From positions 1 through 37,649 of IMG/VR virus record IMGVR_UViG_3300046713_000166: a DNA stretch of 37,649 bases; one strand, written 5' to 3'. Position 1 is the first letter of the stretch. Each line of letters opens with the position of its first letter. This stretch comes from a virus. The translations under genes and the position numbers were made by a program. The notes beneath the pieces were generated by a model. It had not been told where the DNA came from. It ran no database searches and saw only the letters and a list, made by a program, of their open reading frames with translations. Positions 36,670 to 37,649 of this stretch are shown piece by piece.

Positions 36670-36838
36670 CGCAGTGCCGCTCGCGCTCGCGCGCCATGCT
36701 CGCCCCGTGGGTCCCGCAGCGCGCGATGACCGCCTTGCAGATCGTGCAGCGAATCAGGCGCGAGGCGCGCTCGCGACACCCGGCCGTGCCGCATACGTGC
36801 TTGCCGAGGTGGAGCAAGAGGTGCGCGGTGGAGAGCAT
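36656..36838 (-). CDS. Small zinc-finger-like protein, minus strand
   Basis: 60 residues from ATG 36838. HVCGTAGC, RCTICKAVIARCGTHG and a late HC give the C-x2-C-x6-C-x2-H pattern shared with the protein at 9972-10154. The C-terminal helix (MARERERHCATSG) is charged. It probably binds zinc. It has -10 TACAAA five bases before the ATG and is divergent from the portal. Confidence 0.6.
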   Translation of the reverse strand: MLSTAHLLLHLGKHVCGTAGCRERASRLIRCTICKAVIARCGTHGASMARERERHCATSG

Positions 36839-36843
36839 GCTGG

Positions 36844-36870
36844 TTTGTAGCACGGCAAACGTGCTACCGT
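36844..36870. promoter_or_regulatory. Divergent leaderless promoters built on a palindrome
   Basis: The inverted repeat GTAGCACG (36847-36854), five-base centre, CGTGCTAC (36860-36867) gives each strand the extended -10 CGTGC-TAC. Plus: TACCGT (36865-36870), seven bases, ATG 36878. Minus: TACAAA (36844-36849), five bases, ATG 36838. The palindrome could also be a repressor operator. Confidence 0.55.
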
Positions 36871-36877
36871 CGGTCCC

Positions 36878-37649
36878 ATGGCTTCCATCCCCGGCTCCAT
36901 GATCGGCGTCCAGCTCGACAGCCTCCCCGGCGGCCCGGCGCTCGCCGCGGCCACCGCGCTGAACATGCGGCTGCGGTCCGACGCGCCGGCCGGGGGCACC
37001 GCAACCGCGCAGCTCAACCTCGCGTCCGACGCGCTCTCGCTGACCTGGGGGGACCTGTGCCAGCGCCACCCCGAGTGGCTGGGCGACTACTGGGCGGAGT
37101 GCCGAGCGCTGTATGCCGGCGGTCAGCGCCTGCTTGCGGACCCGGCGCTGATGAAGCGCCTGTTCCCGCAGAACCTGTACGAGGACGCGCAGGTCTACGA
37201 GCAGCGCAAGCGCCGCGCCCATTACTACCCGTACCCGGGGACGATCATCGACCACCTGCTGGCCGGGCTCGGGACTGACCCGCTCAAGGTCTCGTTCACG
37301 CTGCTCGACGCCGACGACGGCAAGGCCAAGGAGCCCGATGCGAAAGCGAAGTGGTGGCAGGAGTGGGTGTCCGACGTCACCGACGAGGCCGAGCGCCCAG
37401 CTGACTACGGGCTCGAAGACACCAACGACGAAGACGAGGACGACGAGGGCGGCCGGTCGATCCACCGCTTCTGCGTCGACACGTTGCGCGAGGCGCTGCA
37501 GACCCGCACGGCGTGGGTGCTCGCCGACCTGCCGCGCGCCGGCGAAGAGGAGCCGGGCGAGGGCCTGGACCCGTATCTTCGCCTGATCCCCGCGGAGCAG
37601 GTGGTGGACTGGCAGTACGACGACGAGGGCCGGCTGACCTGGGCGATGG
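36878..37649 (+). CDS. Portal protein, N-terminal part (runs past the window)
   Basis: 257 residues visible. The portal forms the ring through which DNA enters the capsid. RHPEWLGDYWAECRALYAGG (about 63-82), LFPQNLYEDAQVYEQRKRRA and TIIDHLLAGLG follow the DUF4055-type portal pattern. An acidic stretch (DTNDEDEDDEGG) lies before CVDTLREALQTRTAWVLAD. It is the first gene of the head module and should continue for some 200 residues beyond 37649. Confidence 0.75.
   Translation, partial: MASIPGSMIGVQLDSLPGGPALAAATALNMRLRSDAPAGGTATAQLNLASDALSLTWGDLCQRHPEWLGDYWAECRALYAGGQRLLADPALMKRLFPQNLYEDAQVYEQRKRRAHYYPYPGTIIDHLLAGLGTDPLKVSFTLLDADDGKAKEPDAKAKWWQEWVSDVTDEAERPADYGLEDTNDEDEDDEGGRSIHRFCVDTLREALQTRTAWVLADLPRAGEEEPGEGLDPYLRLIPAEQVVDWQYDDEGRLTWAM

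Noticed and set aside
1-37649. Integrase, attachment sites, tRNA genes
   Set aside because: No recombinase motif, no tRNA cloverleaf and no plausible att repeat was found on either strand by eye; a lytic or different lifestyle cannot be decided from this window.

Overview
This window is part of the genome of a tailed double-stranded DNA phage (Caudoviricetes). Its hallmark genes are a large terminase, the start of a portal protein, tail and fibre proteins, a GH25 endolysin and a holin candidate. The DNA is GC-rich with strong third-position GC, apart from an AT-richer HNH gene and part of the replication gene. No integrase, tRNA or CRISPR array was seen. The host is not stated. Several Cys-rich lipoproteins and a Gram-negative style of lipobox suggest a high-GC Gram-negative host, possibly Myxococcota; this is inference. 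Both ends are cut inside genes, and no capsid or tape-measure gene is present, so the phage is longer than this window.

Layout. 1-9132: tail/fibre genes on the plus strand, including a 989-residue tailspike with a GH140-like enzyme domain, a holin-like protein and a tiny peptide that looks like a RiPP precursor. Three minus-strand lipoprotein genes and one plus-strand membrane/coiled-coil gene sit among them. 9134-14324: three minus-strand transcription units: a sliding-clamp-like protein; a five-gene operon of unknowns; and a six-gene operon ending in RusA and one unknown gene, followed by a terminator. The GH25 lysozyme lies upstream with its own start signal. 14384-28154: plus-strand early region with DUF2303, a SLOG/YpsA-like protein, a YqaJ exonuclease with a candidate annealing partner, a Cro-like regulator, a ribbon-helix-helix protein, a replication initiator carrying an iteron origin, a helicase-loader-like protein, a GP88-like protein and a DNA methyltransferase. 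A second RiPP-like peptide is encoded antisense at 21557-21709. 28185-37649: small zinc-ribbon genes, a MazG-like protein, a DUF4406-like protein, a small-terminase candidate, large terminase, a free-standing HNH endonuclease, two damaged genes and the start of the portal.

How it works together. Within transcription units nearly every junction is a four-base ATGA or GTGA overlap, so translation is coupled. At the head of most units a sigma70-type -10 element, often TGCTATAAA, lies five to seven bases before the start codon. This predicts leaderless mRNAs for about seventeen genes. The recombination (YqaJ, candidate SSAP, RusA), replication (initiator, loader, clamp) and packaging (TerS, TerL, portal) modules are recognisable.

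The most unusual content is two small peptides with a shared class I lanthipeptide-like leader and a Cys/Thr/Ser core, without any modification enzyme in the window, together with the leaderless promoter set.
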